Under the pieces are notes generated by a model, which was not told where the DNA came from, ran no database searches, and saw only the letters and a program-made list of their open reading frames with translations. 64,000 nt of DNA, from assembly GCA_965228425.1 (NCBI GenBank), contig OZ245815.1, positions 2,976,001 through 3,040,000 on the forward strand, given 5' to 3'. Below are positions 7,436 through 16,102 of this stretch, piece after piece. The DNA comes from JAJFJD01 sp965228425. Its GTDB lineage: Bacteria; Pseudomonadota; Alphaproteobacteria; UBA8366. Both the position numbers and the translations under genes were made by a program. How positions within the stretch are numbered: the first letter of the stretch is position 1; every line of letters begins with the position of its first letter.

Positions 7436-10126
7436 TTGAGCAATCCGCCCACCGGCGACAAGCCGTTTGACATAAGCCAGGTCACGATTGAGGAGGAGAT
7501 GAAGCGCTCCTACCTCGATTACGCGATGAGCGTGATCGTGAGCCGTGCGCTTCCGGACGTGCGCGACGGGTTGAAGCCCGTGCATCGGCGCATCCTCTAT
7601 TCCATGAAGGAAGGGGGATACGATTCGAGCAAGCCGTACCGCAAGTCGGCCCGGATCGTGGGCGAGGTCATGGGCAAATATCATCCCCATGGCGACCAGG
7701 CGATCTACGACGCGATGGTGCGGATGGCGCAGGATTTCTCGATGCGGCTGCCGCTCATCGACGGACAGGGCAATTTCGGGTCCATGGACGGCGATCCGGC
7801 CGCGGCGATGCGCTATACCGAGGCCCGGCTGGCCAAGGCGGCGGAGTCGCTGCTGGACGATATCGACAAGGAAACCGTCGATTTTCAGCCGAACTACGAC
7901 GATTCCATCGAGGAACCGGCGGTTCTGCCCGCCCGTTACCCGAATATGCTGGTCAACGGGGCCGGCGGTATCGCGGTTGGTATGGCGACGAATATCCCGC
8001 CGCATAATCTCGGCGAAGTCATCGATGCCTGTCTGGCCTATATCGAGAATCCGGAAATCACCCCGGACGAGTTGATCGAAATCGTTCCGGGGCCGGATTT
8101 CCCGACCGGTGCGCTGATCCTCGGCCGCAACGGGATCCGGGCTGCCTACCATACCGGCCGCGGCTCCGTCGTGATGCGCGGCCGTACGCATGTCGAACCT
8201 GCGGGCAAAGACCGCGAAGCGATCGTCGTCACCGAAATCCCGTATCAGGTGAACAAGGCGCGGATGCTGGAACGCATTGCGGAGTTGGTGCGCGACAAGA
8301 CGATCGAAGGCATTTCCGATCTGCGCGACGAGTCGGACCGAGAAGGTCTGCGCGTCGTGATCGAACTGCGGCGCGATACCATTGCCGACGTCATTCTGGC
8401 CCAGCTCTACCGGTATTCGCCGCTGCAAACCAGCTTCGGCGTCAACATGCTGGCCTTGAACCAAGGGCGGCCCGAGATGATGCCGCTCAAGGAGATCATT
8501 GCAGCCTTCGTGGAGTTCCGCGAAGAGGTCATCACCCGCCGGACGGTCTACGAATTGCGCAGGGCCCGCGATCGGGCCCATGTCCTTGCCGGATTACTGG
8601 TGGCCATCAACAATATCGATCCGGTGATCGAGTTGATCCGTGCCGCGCCGGATCCCGCGACCGCGCGCGAGCAGTTGATGGCCCGCGATTGGCCGGCCAC
8701 CGATGTCGAGCCGTTCATCAAAATCATCGACGATCCGGGACATGAGGTGGTCGACGGCAAATACCGCCTTTCGGAAACCCAGGCGCGCGCGATCCTTGAA
8801 CTGCGCCTGCAACGGTTGACCGGCATGGAACGCGAGAAGCTGGCCGAGGAGACCAACGAACTCGCCGCACGAATCAACGGCTATCTGGAAATTCTGCAAT
8901 CCCGCGAGCGCCTCGTCGAAGTCATGCGTGAAGAGTTGGTGGAGATGCGGGATGCCTATGCCAACGATCGCCGCACGACCATCGAGGAAGCGGAATTCGA
9001 GCACGACATCGAAGACCTGATACAACGCGAAGACATGGTCGTGACGGTAACCCATGCCGGCTACATCAAACGGGTGCCGTTGTCGACTTATCGGGCGCAG
9101 CGCCGTGGCGGACGGGGCCGGGCGGGAATGAGCACCCGTGACGGCGATTTCCTAAGCCGCGTGTTCGTGACGTCGACGCATACGTCGGTGTTGTTCTTCT
9201 CGACCCGCGGCATCGTGTACGAGATGAAGGTCTACAAATTACCGCTCGGCAGCCCGACGGCGCGCGGTAAGGCGATGGTGAACCTTTTGCCACTCGAGGA
9301 AGGGGAGTCGATCTCCACGGTCATGACGTTGCCCGAGGAGGAAGAACAGCAGCAAGAGAAGTTCGTGATGTTCTCGACTGCCGGCGGCAACGTTCGCCGG
9401 AACCGGCTGAGTGATTTCGTTAACATCAAGGCGAACGGCAAGATCGCGATGAAGCTCGCCGATGGCGACCGCCTCGTGAACGTCCGTATTTGCAAAGAAG
9501 ATCAAGATGTTGTGCTTGCCAGCCGGAAGGGGATGTGCATTCGCTTCCCCGTTACCGATGTTCGCGTCTTCACGGGCCGGACATCCACCGGCGTCCGCGG
9601 CATTCGCCTCGACAAGGGCGACGAGGTGATTTCCATGTCGATCCTGACGCATGCAGAAATCGACATGAACGTGCGGGACGACTATCTGCGCATCGCAGCG
9701 CATAACCGGCGGACCGACGGAAACGGCGGCGAGAACGGCGATAACCTGCCCGAAATGGCGGTTGACCAGTTCAACGAGCTTGCCGAACGCGAACAGTTCA
9801 TTCTCGCCGTGACCGAAAAGGGCTTCGGCAAGCGGACCTCCGCCTACGAATACCGGGTGACGGGACGGGGCGGTAAAGGCATCGGCAATCTGGACGTGAC
9901 CGACCGTAACGGGCCCGTCGCCGCGACTTTCCCCATCGATTCAAGCGATCAGATCATGCTTGTGACCGATGCGGGGCAATTGATTCGCTGCCCGGTTGAC
10001 GATATTCGTATCGCCGGACGGAAGACACAGGGCGTGACGCTGTTTCGCGTCGACGATGACGAGAAGGTCGTGTCGGTCGCGCGCCTGCGGGAAGTGGGCG
10101 ACGAAGACGACGAAGACGAGCAATAA
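7436..10126 (+). CDS. gyrA: DNA gyrase subunit A
   Basis: GyrA is the breakage-reunion subunit of gyrase, which introduces negative supercoils with GyrB. The 896-residue product has the opening ISQVTIEEEMKRSYLDYAMSVIVSRALPD (given here in overlapping parts: EEEMKRSYLDYAMS), the active-site Tyr in AAAMRYTEARL, and the GyrA box QRRGGRG with the beta-pinwheel C-terminal domain. A stop codon at 7427-7429 is in frame, so the start must be the TTG at 7436; the next Met (7499, MKRSYL) would delete conserved residues. The tail is acidic (DEDDEDEQ). In the quinolone-resistance region the residue equivalent to E. coli Ser83 is Gln (HPHGDQAIYD), while the Asp87 equivalent is kept. coaD follows 28 bp downstream. 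Confidence 0.97.
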   Translation: MSNPPTGDKPFDISQVTIEEEMKRSYLDYAMSVIVSRALPDVRDGLKPVHRRILYSMKEGGYDSSKPYRKSARIVGEVMGKYHPHGDQAIYDAMVRMAQDFSMRLPLIDGQGNFGSMDGDPAAAMRYTEARLAKAAESLLDDIDKETVDFQPNYDDSIEEPAVLPARYPNMLVNGAGGIAVGMATNIPPHNLGEVIDACLAYIENPEITPDELIEIVPGPDFPTGALILGRNGIRAAYHTGRGSVVMRGRTHVEPAGKDREAIVVTEIPYQVNKARMLERIAELVRDKTIEGISDLRDESDREGLRVVIELRRDTIADVILAQLYRYSPLQTSFGVNMLALNQGRPEMMPLKEIIAAFVEFREEVITRRTVYELRRARDRAHVLAGLLVAINNIDPVIELIRAAPDPATAREQLMARDWPATDVEPFIKIIDDPGHEVVDGKYRLSETQARAILELRLQRLTGMEREKLAEETNELAARINGYLEILQSRERLVEVMREELVEMRDAYANDRRTTIEEAEFEHDIEDLIQREDMVVTVTHAGYIKRVPLSTYRAQRRGGRGRAGMSTRDGDFLSRVFVTSTHTSVLFFSTRGIVYEMKVYKLPLGSPTARGKAMVNLLPLEEGESISTVMTLPEEEEQQQEKFVMFSTAGGNVRRNRLSDFVNIKANGKIAMKLADGDRLVNVRICKEDQDVVLASRKGMCIRFPVTDVRVFTGRTSTGVRGIRLDKGDEVISMSILTHAEIDMNVRDDYLRIAAHNRRTDGNGGENGDNLPEMAVDQFNELAEREQFILAVTEKGFGKRTSAYEYRVTGRGGKGIGNLDVTDRNGPVAATFPIDSSDQIMLVTDAGQLIRCPVDDIRIAGRKTQGVTLFRVDDDEKVVSVARLREVGDEDDEDEQ

Positions 10127-10154
10127 GGACCTCGGAGAAAAGGAATAACGAAGA

Positions 10155-10661
10155 ATGTCTGAGGATCGTGTGGGCCTATATCCCGGAACGTTCGACCCCA
10201 TTACGAATGGGCATCTCGACATCATCACGCGTGCCGCGAACCATCTTGTGGACACGCTGATCGTGGCTGTAGCCCGCAATATCGGCAAAGGGCCGCTGTT
10301 TAGCGTCGACGAGCGCGTTCAGATGGTCAAAGACGAGGTCACCGCGAACGGCGATCGGCTCAGGGCCGACATTATCGTGAAATCCTTCGACAATCTGCTC
10401 GTGGATTTTGCCCGTGAGAACGGCGCTGGGATGATCGTGCGCGGCCTGCGCGCCGTCTCGGACTTCGAGTATGAATTTCAAATGGCCTCGATGAACCGGT
10501 GCCTGGACGATGGAATTGAGACCACATTCCTAATGGCGTCGGATCGCAATCACTTCATCTCGTCGCGTTTCGTTAAGGAAATCGCGATGTTGGGCGGAGA
10601 CATCAAACCCTTCGTGCCCGCGCGAATCGCCGAGATCGTCGATACGAAATTCTCCCGCTGA
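10155..10661 (+). CDS. coaD: Phosphopantetheine adenylyltransferase
   Basis: CoaD makes dephospho-CoA from 4'-phosphopantetheine and ATP, the penultimate step of CoA synthesis. The product is 168 residues, the normal length. It has the nucleotidyltransferase opening YPGTFDPITNGHLDI (T/HxGH motif), RGLRAVSDFEYEFQM, and the SSRFVKEIA motif. A GGAGAAAAGGA ribosome-binding region lies just upstream. It is probably co-transcribed with gyrA, as in many alphaproteobacteria. Confidence 0.97.
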   Translation: MSEDRVGLYPGTFDPITNGHLDIITRAANHLVDTLIVAVARNIGKGPLFSVDERVQMVKDEVTANGDRLRADIIVKSFDNLLVDFARENGAGMIVRGLRAVSDFEYEFQMASMNRCLDDGIETTFLMASDRNHFISSRFVKEIAMLGGDIKPFVPARIAEIVDTKFSR

Positions 10662-10742
10662 CAAGATTTGGTTAAGCATTTCTTCGTTTAATACCCGCTG
10701 GGGCCGGCGTTTCCGCTGGTCATTGAACATGACTCAGCGGGC

Positions 10743-11510
10743 ATGCGCAGAAATCGGCGATTCTTCCTCTTCTTCTTGACGGGCCTGTTGGCCGTATCGG
10801 CCCCCGCGGGCGCCGAAAATACGGTCGAACCGACCGTCCCGTCGCGGTTGGCCCCAAGTTTTATCGAATTCTTCGACACGTTGGCGCTGACGGCGGATTT
10901 CGGGCCGTTTAACCGGCGTCCGGCATGGGTTCGCAAATGGAATGGTCCGGTCACGGTTACCCTGTCGGCCCCCGCGGAGAAGCTTCGCGACGATATCGAG
11001 CGGCTGACCCACCGGGTCTCCCAATGGACCGGACTGCGATTTACCGTTGCGGCGCCGGGCACCCGGCCGATCGCCGACGGCAGCAATGTCATCAATATCC
11101 GGCTCATCCCACAGTCCGATACCGGCGCGACGTTTTCGTCCGGTGACATCGTCTGCCAAACCGAGACGCACGGGATGGGCGGCGCGCTCCACACGGGCTA
11201 CATGGTCATCAGCGAGCGGTATGTGGATTGCCTGAAGCACGAGTTCATGCACGTGCTGGGGTTCGATTCACATTGGCGGCCGGCGGGACGGACGAATATC
11301 CGGTCCGTGCTGGCGCTCCGCGATACCGAAATGCGCACCGCCGATTTCTCGAGCTGGGATATCCTGGCGATCCAATTGCTGTACAACCAGCGTATCCATG
11401 CCGGCATGCCGCGCGGCCGCAGCCTGGTGATCGCGAACGAAGTAATCCGGCGTGGCCCGCAGCGGGCAGCATTGCCCGCGGCGGACGGTTTTCGGCAGAC
11501 AAATTGGTAA
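10743..11510 (+). CDS. Exported HExxH-motif protein (DUF2927-like)
   Basis: A 255-residue protein with a signal peptide (basic MRRNRRFF, then a hydrophobic stretch ending APAGA). The mature part has one striking motif near residues 162-173, CLKHEFMHVLGFDSH, a HExxH zinc-binding core followed by Gly and a late His. This resembles metzincin sites (HExxHxxGxxH) but the third His is displaced by one. The surroundings (AEKLRDDIERLTHRVSQWTGL; ...SSWDILAIQLLYNQRI) resemble DUF2927-type exported proteins, in which the His pair is often absent. A periplasmic or secreted metallopeptidase is possible but not shown. It stands alone 80 bp after coaD. Confidence 0.6.
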   Translation: MRRNRRFFLFFLTGLLAVSAPAGAENTVEPTVPSRLAPSFIEFFDTLALTADFGPFNRRPAWVRKWNGPVTVTLSAPAEKLRDDIERLTHRVSQWTGLRFTVAAPGTRPIADGSNVINIRLIPQSDTGATFSSGDIVCQTETHGMGGALHTGYMVISERYVDCLKHEFMHVLGFDSHWRPAGRTNIRSVLALRDTEMRTADFSSWDILAIQLLYNQRIHAGMPRGRSLVIANEVIRRGPQRAALPAADGFRQTNW

Positions 11511-11752
11511 GGATTTCTCGGCTCGTCGATGCGGCATAAATGGCTGGCGTCGGGGGCACGATATCCGTATACCTCTTGCCGCTTCGGGTCGGTCACCGTA
11601 CCGGCCCAAGAGAGACGTTCGCGGCGCAGCGATCTCTGATGCATGCAGAAGAGCTCCCCCCGAAAACCGAATTTGCGACGAAACGCACGTGACCGGTTGG
11701 GACTCTGACCGGAATTGCGCGCCCGATAAGTGGGAATATTGGAGAACACTTT

Positions 11753-13930
11753 ATGACTGATCGAGTTCAAATCGGCGGTTTGGCCATCGCCAAGGTTTTG
11801 CATGATTTCGTCAACGACGAAGCGCTGCCGGGCACCGGCGTGGACGCGGCCAAATTCTGGTCTGACCTCGATGCGATCGTCCACGATCTGTCACCGAAAA
11901 ACCGGGCGCTGTTGGTGCGGCGCGATGAATTACAGGCGCAAATCGATGCATGGCATCGTGAGCGGAAGGCACAGCCAATCGATTTGCCGTCGTATCGGTC
12001 ATTCCTGGAAGAAATTGGGTATCTCCAACCGGAAGGGGGCGGATTTTCGGTTGGCACCGACAACGTGGATCCCGAGATCAAGTCGATTGCGGGGCCGCAG
12101 CTCGTCGTTCCGCTGACCAACGCCCGGTATGCCCTGAACGCGGCCAATGCGCGCTGGGGAAGCCTGTACGACGCACTTTACGGCACCGATGCGATTTCCG
12201 ATGACGGCGGCGCGGCCATCGGCGACGCCTACAATCCGGCGCGGGGCCAGAAGGTGATTGCCTGGGCTCGCGATTTTCTGAACGACGCGGTTCCGCTCGC
12301 GTCCGGGACCCATCGGGATACGACGGGTTATGCCGTTGTGGACGGTGCGCTCGCTGCGACCCTGTCTTCCGGCGCGACTGTCGGTCTGGAAGATCCGGAC
12401 AAGTTCGTCGGGTATCAGGGCGATGCCGCTGCGCCCGCCATCCTGCTGTTCGTAAACCACGGCATGCATATCGAACTCCGTATCGATACGAACCACCCGA
12501 TCGGCAAGGACGATCCGGCGGGAGTCAGCGATGTGGTGTTGGAAGCCGCGGTGACGACGATCGTCGATTGCGAAGATTCGGTCGCGACGGTCGACGCCGA
12601 GGATAAGGTCGAGGCCTACCGCAATTGGCTCGGCCTGATGAACGGGACCCTGACGGCGCGGTTTGCGAAGGGAGGCGGACAGGTCGACCGTCGCTTGAAC
12701 CCCGACCGTATCTACACCGCGCCTGATGGCGGATCGGTCACGTTGCCTGGGCGGAGCCTTCTGCTGATCCGGAATGTCGGCCACCTGATGACGATCGATG
12801 CAATTCTCGACAAGGACGGCGATCCGGTGCCCGAAGGCATTCTGGATGGCATGGTCACATCGATGATCGCGATGCACGACCTGCAAGGGCATGGCGATTT
12901 CCGAAACAGCCGGGCCGGGTCGGTTTACATCGTTAAACCCAAGATGCATGGCCCGGACGAGATCGCCTTCGCGAGCGAACTATTCGGCCGGGTGGAAATG
13001 GCGCTCGGGCTCGAACCCGCCACGCTGAAGATGGGGATCATGGACGAAGAACGGCGTACGACGGTCAATCTAAAAGAGTGCATTCGCGCCGCCAGCGACC
13101 GCGTCGTGTTCATCAATACAGGCTTTCTCGACCGGACCGGCGACGAAATGCATACCGCCATGGAAGCGGGGCCGATGATCCGCAAGGGCGACATGAAGGC
13201 GGCCGCCTGGATACAGGCTTATGAGGACTGGAATGTCGATATCGGGCTCGAATGCGGCTTGCAAGGGCACGCCCAGATCGGCAAGGGCATGTGGGCCATG
13301 CCGGATTTGATGGCCGATATGCTGGAGGCCAAGATCGGCCATCCGCAGGCGGGCGCGAACACCGCTTGGGTGCCGTCGCCGACCGCGGCCACGTTGCATG
13401 CCACGCATTATCATCAGGTCGATGTGGCGGCACGCCAGTCAGCCCTGAAGTCCCGGGAACGGGCGAATCTGGACGATATTCTGACGATTCCGCTGGCCGA
13501 TCGCCCGAATTGGTCGCCGGAAGACGTGCAGCAAGAGTTGGACAACAACGCGCAGGGCATTCTGGGTTACGTGGTGCGTTGGATCGATCAAGGTGTCGGG
13601 TGTTCGAAAGTCCCGGACATCAACGATATCGGGCTCATGGAGGACCGCGCGACCTTGCGTATTTCCAGCCAGCATATTGCCAACTGGCTTTACCACGGCA
13701 TCTGCACGGAGGACCAAGTGGTCGAAACGATGCAGCGCATGGCGGCAGTCGTCGACCGGCAAAACGCGGACGATCCGGCCTATCGGCCGATGGCGCCAAA
13801 TTTCGACGACAGCATCGCTTTTCAGGCGGCTTGCGACTTGGTTTTTAAGGGGCGGGAACAGCCGAGCGGCTACACCGAGCCAATCCTCCACGCGCGGCGG
13901 ATCGAGCTGAAAAAACAGCGAGCCGACTGA
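11753..13930 (+). CDS. glcB: Malate synthase G
   Basis: Malate synthase G condenses glyoxylate with acetyl-CoA to malate, completing the glyoxylate shunt. At 725 residues it is the monomeric G form. Recognisable blocks are TIVDCEDSVATVDAEDK, RSLLLIRNVGHLMT, the Mg/glyoxylate region GLEPATLKMGIMDEERRT, GLQGHAQIGKGMWAMPD and the late VPSPTAATLHATHYH. The 242 bp before it hold no clear gene; GGAGAACACTTT precedes the ATG. No isocitrate lyase AceA is visible here; the lyase-family gene at 57328 belongs to a different subgroup. Its 3' end overlaps the opposing PPOX gene by 86 bp. Confidence 0.97.
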   Translation: MTDRVQIGGLAIAKVLHDFVNDEALPGTGVDAAKFWSDLDAIVHDLSPKNRALLVRRDELQAQIDAWHRERKAQPIDLPSYRSFLEEIGYLQPEGGGFSVGTDNVDPEIKSIAGPQLVVPLTNARYALNAANARWGSLYDALYGTDAISDDGGAAIGDAYNPARGQKVIAWARDFLNDAVPLASGTHRDTTGYAVVDGALAATLSSGATVGLEDPDKFVGYQGDAAAPAILLFVNHGMHIELRIDTNHPIGKDDPAGVSDVVLEAAVTTIVDCEDSVATVDAEDKVEAYRNWLGLMNGTLTARFAKGGGQVDRRLNPDRIYTAPDGGSVTLPGRSLLLIRNVGHLMTIDAILDKDGDPVPEGILDGMVTSMIAMHDLQGHGDFRNSRAGSVYIVKPKMHGPDEIAFASELFGRVEMALGLEPATLKMGIMDEERRTTVNLKECIRAASDRVVFINTGFLDRTGDEMHTAMEAGPMIRKGDMKAAAWIQAYEDWNVDIGLECGLQGHAQIGKGMWAMPDLMADMLEAKIGHPQAGANTAWVPSPTAATLHATHYHQVDVAARQSALKSRERANLDDILTIPLADRPNWSPEDVQQELDNNAQGILGYVVRWIDQGVGCSKVPDINDIGLMEDRATLRISSQHIANWLYHGICTEDQVVETMQRMAAVVDRQNADDPAYRPMAPNFDDSIAFQAACDLVFKGREQPSGYTEPILHARRIELKKQRAD

Positions 13931-14510
13931 CGCCGCAAGCCGTCAGTGCGGCGTCTTTGTCGTCAAGCACACCGGTCGGCAATCCGTCGATGCTGCGGGT
14001 GTTTTTCTCGAGCCGATAGGCCACGAGACCCTCTTCGCCCTTGGCTTCCGCCCAGCGCGCCATGGTGTCGCGCTCGCCGGCATAGTCGAACAACGGCACC
14101 CCGAAACCGCAGGATGTCTGGACCAGATCAACATCGAGCCGAACGATCTGCCGCGCGCCCAGCGGTGCTTCGCCGTCAAAGGCGTCTTCGAGAAGCTTTT
14201 CAAAGGCTGCGCCGCCCACAGGAAGCGCTTCGCCGCGCCCATATAGACGAAGAATCAGCGGCGGCCCCTCGACCGAACACAGCATGATCGTCATGCGGCC
14301 ATCCGCCCGCAGATGGGCCGCCGTCTCGTTTCCGCTGCCGGTAAGGTCGAGGTAGGTCACGGTGTGAGCGTCCAGCACTCGCAGAGCATCCGTGCTGCGG
14401 GGCGAAATGTTGACGCGCGACGTATCCGTCGCCGTGGCGGTGAAGAACATATGCTGCCGCGCGATGAAGTCGCGGTGCTTCGATTCGATTTGCGGGAATT
14501 GCTGGGCCAT
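13845..14510 (-). CDS. Pyridoxamine 5'-phosphate oxidase-fold protein
   Basis: A 221-residue cytosolic protein with a flavin-binding split-barrel (PPOX) fold. Features are the N-terminal helix QFPQIESKHRDFIARQHMFF, then TATDTSRVNISPR, TYLDLTGSGNETAAHLRADGRMTIM and LRLYGRGEAL, typical of putative FMN- or F420-binding PPOX proteins of unknown substrate. The last 28 or so codons run into the 3' end of glcB on the other strand and read as low-complexity Ala/Arg/Ser, probably a dispensable extension created by a displaced stop codon. Confidence 0.8.
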   Translation of the reverse strand: MAQQFPQIESKHRDFIARQHMFFTATATDTSRVNISPRSTDALRVLDAHTVTYLDLTGSGNETAAHLRADGRMTIMLCSVEGPPLILRLYGRGEALPVGGAAFEKLLEDAFDGEAPLGARQIVRLDVDLVQTSCGFGVPLFDYAGERDTMARWAEAKGEEGLVAYRLEKNTRSIDGLPTGVLDDKDAALTACGVSRLAVFSARSAARGGLARCSRSAVPAP

Positions 14511-14612
14511 CGCGCTCCTCCTTGTCCCACGCGGCCGAGGTCCGCGCCGGGCAACGCACTATACCGGGCGGAGTGCGCCCTTCCCAGAGTTCCGGTTGTG
14601 AGCAGTGCCGCG

Positions 14613-15896
14613 TCAGGCGATTTGCAGCATGCCGACGACCGTTCCGGTCATGCAGGTGGCAATCGTGCCGGCAATCAACGACCTAAAGCCCAATTTGATG
14701 ATTTCGCGCCGCCGTTCCGATGCCATGGTCGTCAAACCGGCCAGCATGATGCCGAGACCGGCGAAATTGGCGAAACCGCACAGAGCATAGGTCATCATCA
14801 GCCGGCTCCGGTCGCTCAGTGCCTCTTCGGGCAGGGCGGCGAGCTTTGTATAGGCGATTAATTCATTGAGGATCAGCTTGGTGCCGAGCAATTCGCCGGC
14901 AATCTGCGCTTGTGACCAATCGTAGATGCCCATCAGCCAAGCCACCGGCGCGAAGAACCAACCGAAGAGACGCGATAAGGTAATCGGCTCGTCATTTACG
15001 TAGGGCAGAAAATCCAAGAGATGATCGGACAAGGCGACAAAGGTTACCGCGACGATCAACATCGCAATGATGTTGACCACCAATTTAGCGCCGGCGATCG
15101 TACCTTCGGTAAGCGCTTCGAGCGTGCCGTGCGGACTGTCATCGGAATCGATGGTGCTCAGCGGAACATGTGCGCCGGTTGGCGGCGTCGTGTCCGGAAC
15201 CATGATCCTTGAGATCATCAATGCCGCAGGCAGCGTGATGATCGATGCCGCCAGGAGTTGAACGATCGCGTTCGGTATGACCGGTTCGAGGATTGTCGCG
15301 AAGAGCACCATGACCGTCCCTGCGATCGTAGCCATGCCGCAGGTCATAACCGCGAAGAGTTCACCGCGGCTGAGCCGATTCAGGTACGGACGAATGAGCA
15401 GCGGCGCTTCGACCATGCCGAGAAAGACGTTGGCGCCCGCCGCCACGCCCAAGGGGCCGCCGACGCCGAGGGTCTTCTGCAAGACCCAAGCAAGGCCGCG
15501 GACGATGAGCGGCAGAATCCGCCAGTGAAAGAGCACCGCGGACAAGGCGCTCATGACGATCACTAGCGGCAGGGCCTGAAAGGCGAAGACATAGGTCGCG
15601 CCCATTTTTGTCGGCTTGAAGGGTAGATCACCGCCGCCGAGGAAGCCGAAGACGAAAGTCGTTCCCGCGGTGGTTGCCGCCTGAAGCGCCCGAACCGCAT
15701 TACTCAGCAGGATGAAGATCTCGGTGAATTCGAAGAGCTTCAGCAACAAGACGGCGAGGATAATTTGAAAGGCGAGACCGCAAATGATCGTCTTGGCTTG
15801 TTTCCGCCCTGCGACTTGCAAGCGATTCTCACTTAGCAACCACGCAATGGCGACGAAGCCGAAAAGTCCGAGTAATCCCTTGAGGATAAATTCCAT
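14613..15896 (-). CDS. Concentrative nucleoside transporter, NupC type
   Basis: A 427-residue inner-membrane symporter of the CNT family, importing nucleosides with H+ or Na+. It shows the family regions GTTFVFGFLGGG, FAFQALPLVIVMSALSAVLFHW, a core with ANVFLGMVEAPLLIRPYL (the G-Q/N-T/V-E-A-P motif that lines the substrate site), MTCGMATIAGTV and the final YALCGFANFAGLGIMLAGLT. About ten hydrophobic segments can be counted. It is transcribed alone, with an inverted repeat at 15961 in its promoter region. Confidence 0.93.
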   Translation of the reverse strand: MEFILKGLLGLFGFVAIAWLLSENRLQVAGRKQAKTIICGLAFQIILAVLLLKLFEFTEIFILLSNAVRALQAATTAGTTFVFGFLGGGDLPFKPTKMGATYVFAFQALPLVIVMSALSAVLFHWRILPLIVRGLAWVLQKTLGVGGPLGVAAGANVFLGMVEAPLLIRPYLNRLSRGELFAVMTCGMATIAGTVMVLFATILEPVIPNAIVQLLAASIITLPAALMISRIMVPDTTPPTGAHVPLSTIDSDDSPHGTLEALTEGTIAGAKLVVNIIAMLIVAVTFVALSDHLLDFLPYVNDEPITLSRLFGWFFAPVAWLMGIYDWSQAQIAGELLGTKLILNELIAYTKLAALPEEALSDRSRLMMTYALCGFANFAGLGIMLAGLTTMASERRREIIKLGFRSLIAGTIATCMTGTVVGMLQIA

Positions 15897-15960
15897 GCGT
15901 GTCCCACCCTGCCCGAAGGCCGGGAATGCCTACCGGACACCAGGGATACACCGCAATTTA

Positions 15961-15976
15961 TTTAACTATCGTTAAA
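15961..15976. promoter_or_regulatory. Inverted repeat upstream of the nucleoside transporter
   Basis: TTTAAC-TATC-GTTAAA is a perfect 6-bp inverted repeat 65 bp upstream of the transporter ATG, in an AT-rich stretch (15955-16020). It could be an operator; no regulator gene is adjacent. Confidence 0.3.
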
Positions 15977-16102
15977 TACTGTTAAGTCATTTATTGATTT
16001 AGATTCAAGATATTATGGCGTGATGCTGAACCGTTTTGCACCCTCGCGAACCGGCGGGGCCGCGGGATCGTCCGTCCAGGCCGATCGGACCCGGAACGGG
16101 AC

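Noticed and set aside
7346..8581. 411-codon open frame antisense to gyrA
   Set aside because: Mirror of high-GC third-position bias in gyrA; product is His/Arg-rich with no family resemblance.
11511..11752. Glycine-type riboswitch before malate synthase G
   Set aside because: The region shows none of the expected conserved glycine aptamer blocks; only a possible ribosome-binding GGAGAAC was seen.
15961..15976. CtrA site upstream of the nucleoside transporter
   Set aside because: The TTAA pair is spaced by six, not seven bases; kept only as an inverted repeat. The same holds for TTAA pairs near 29613 and 46825.
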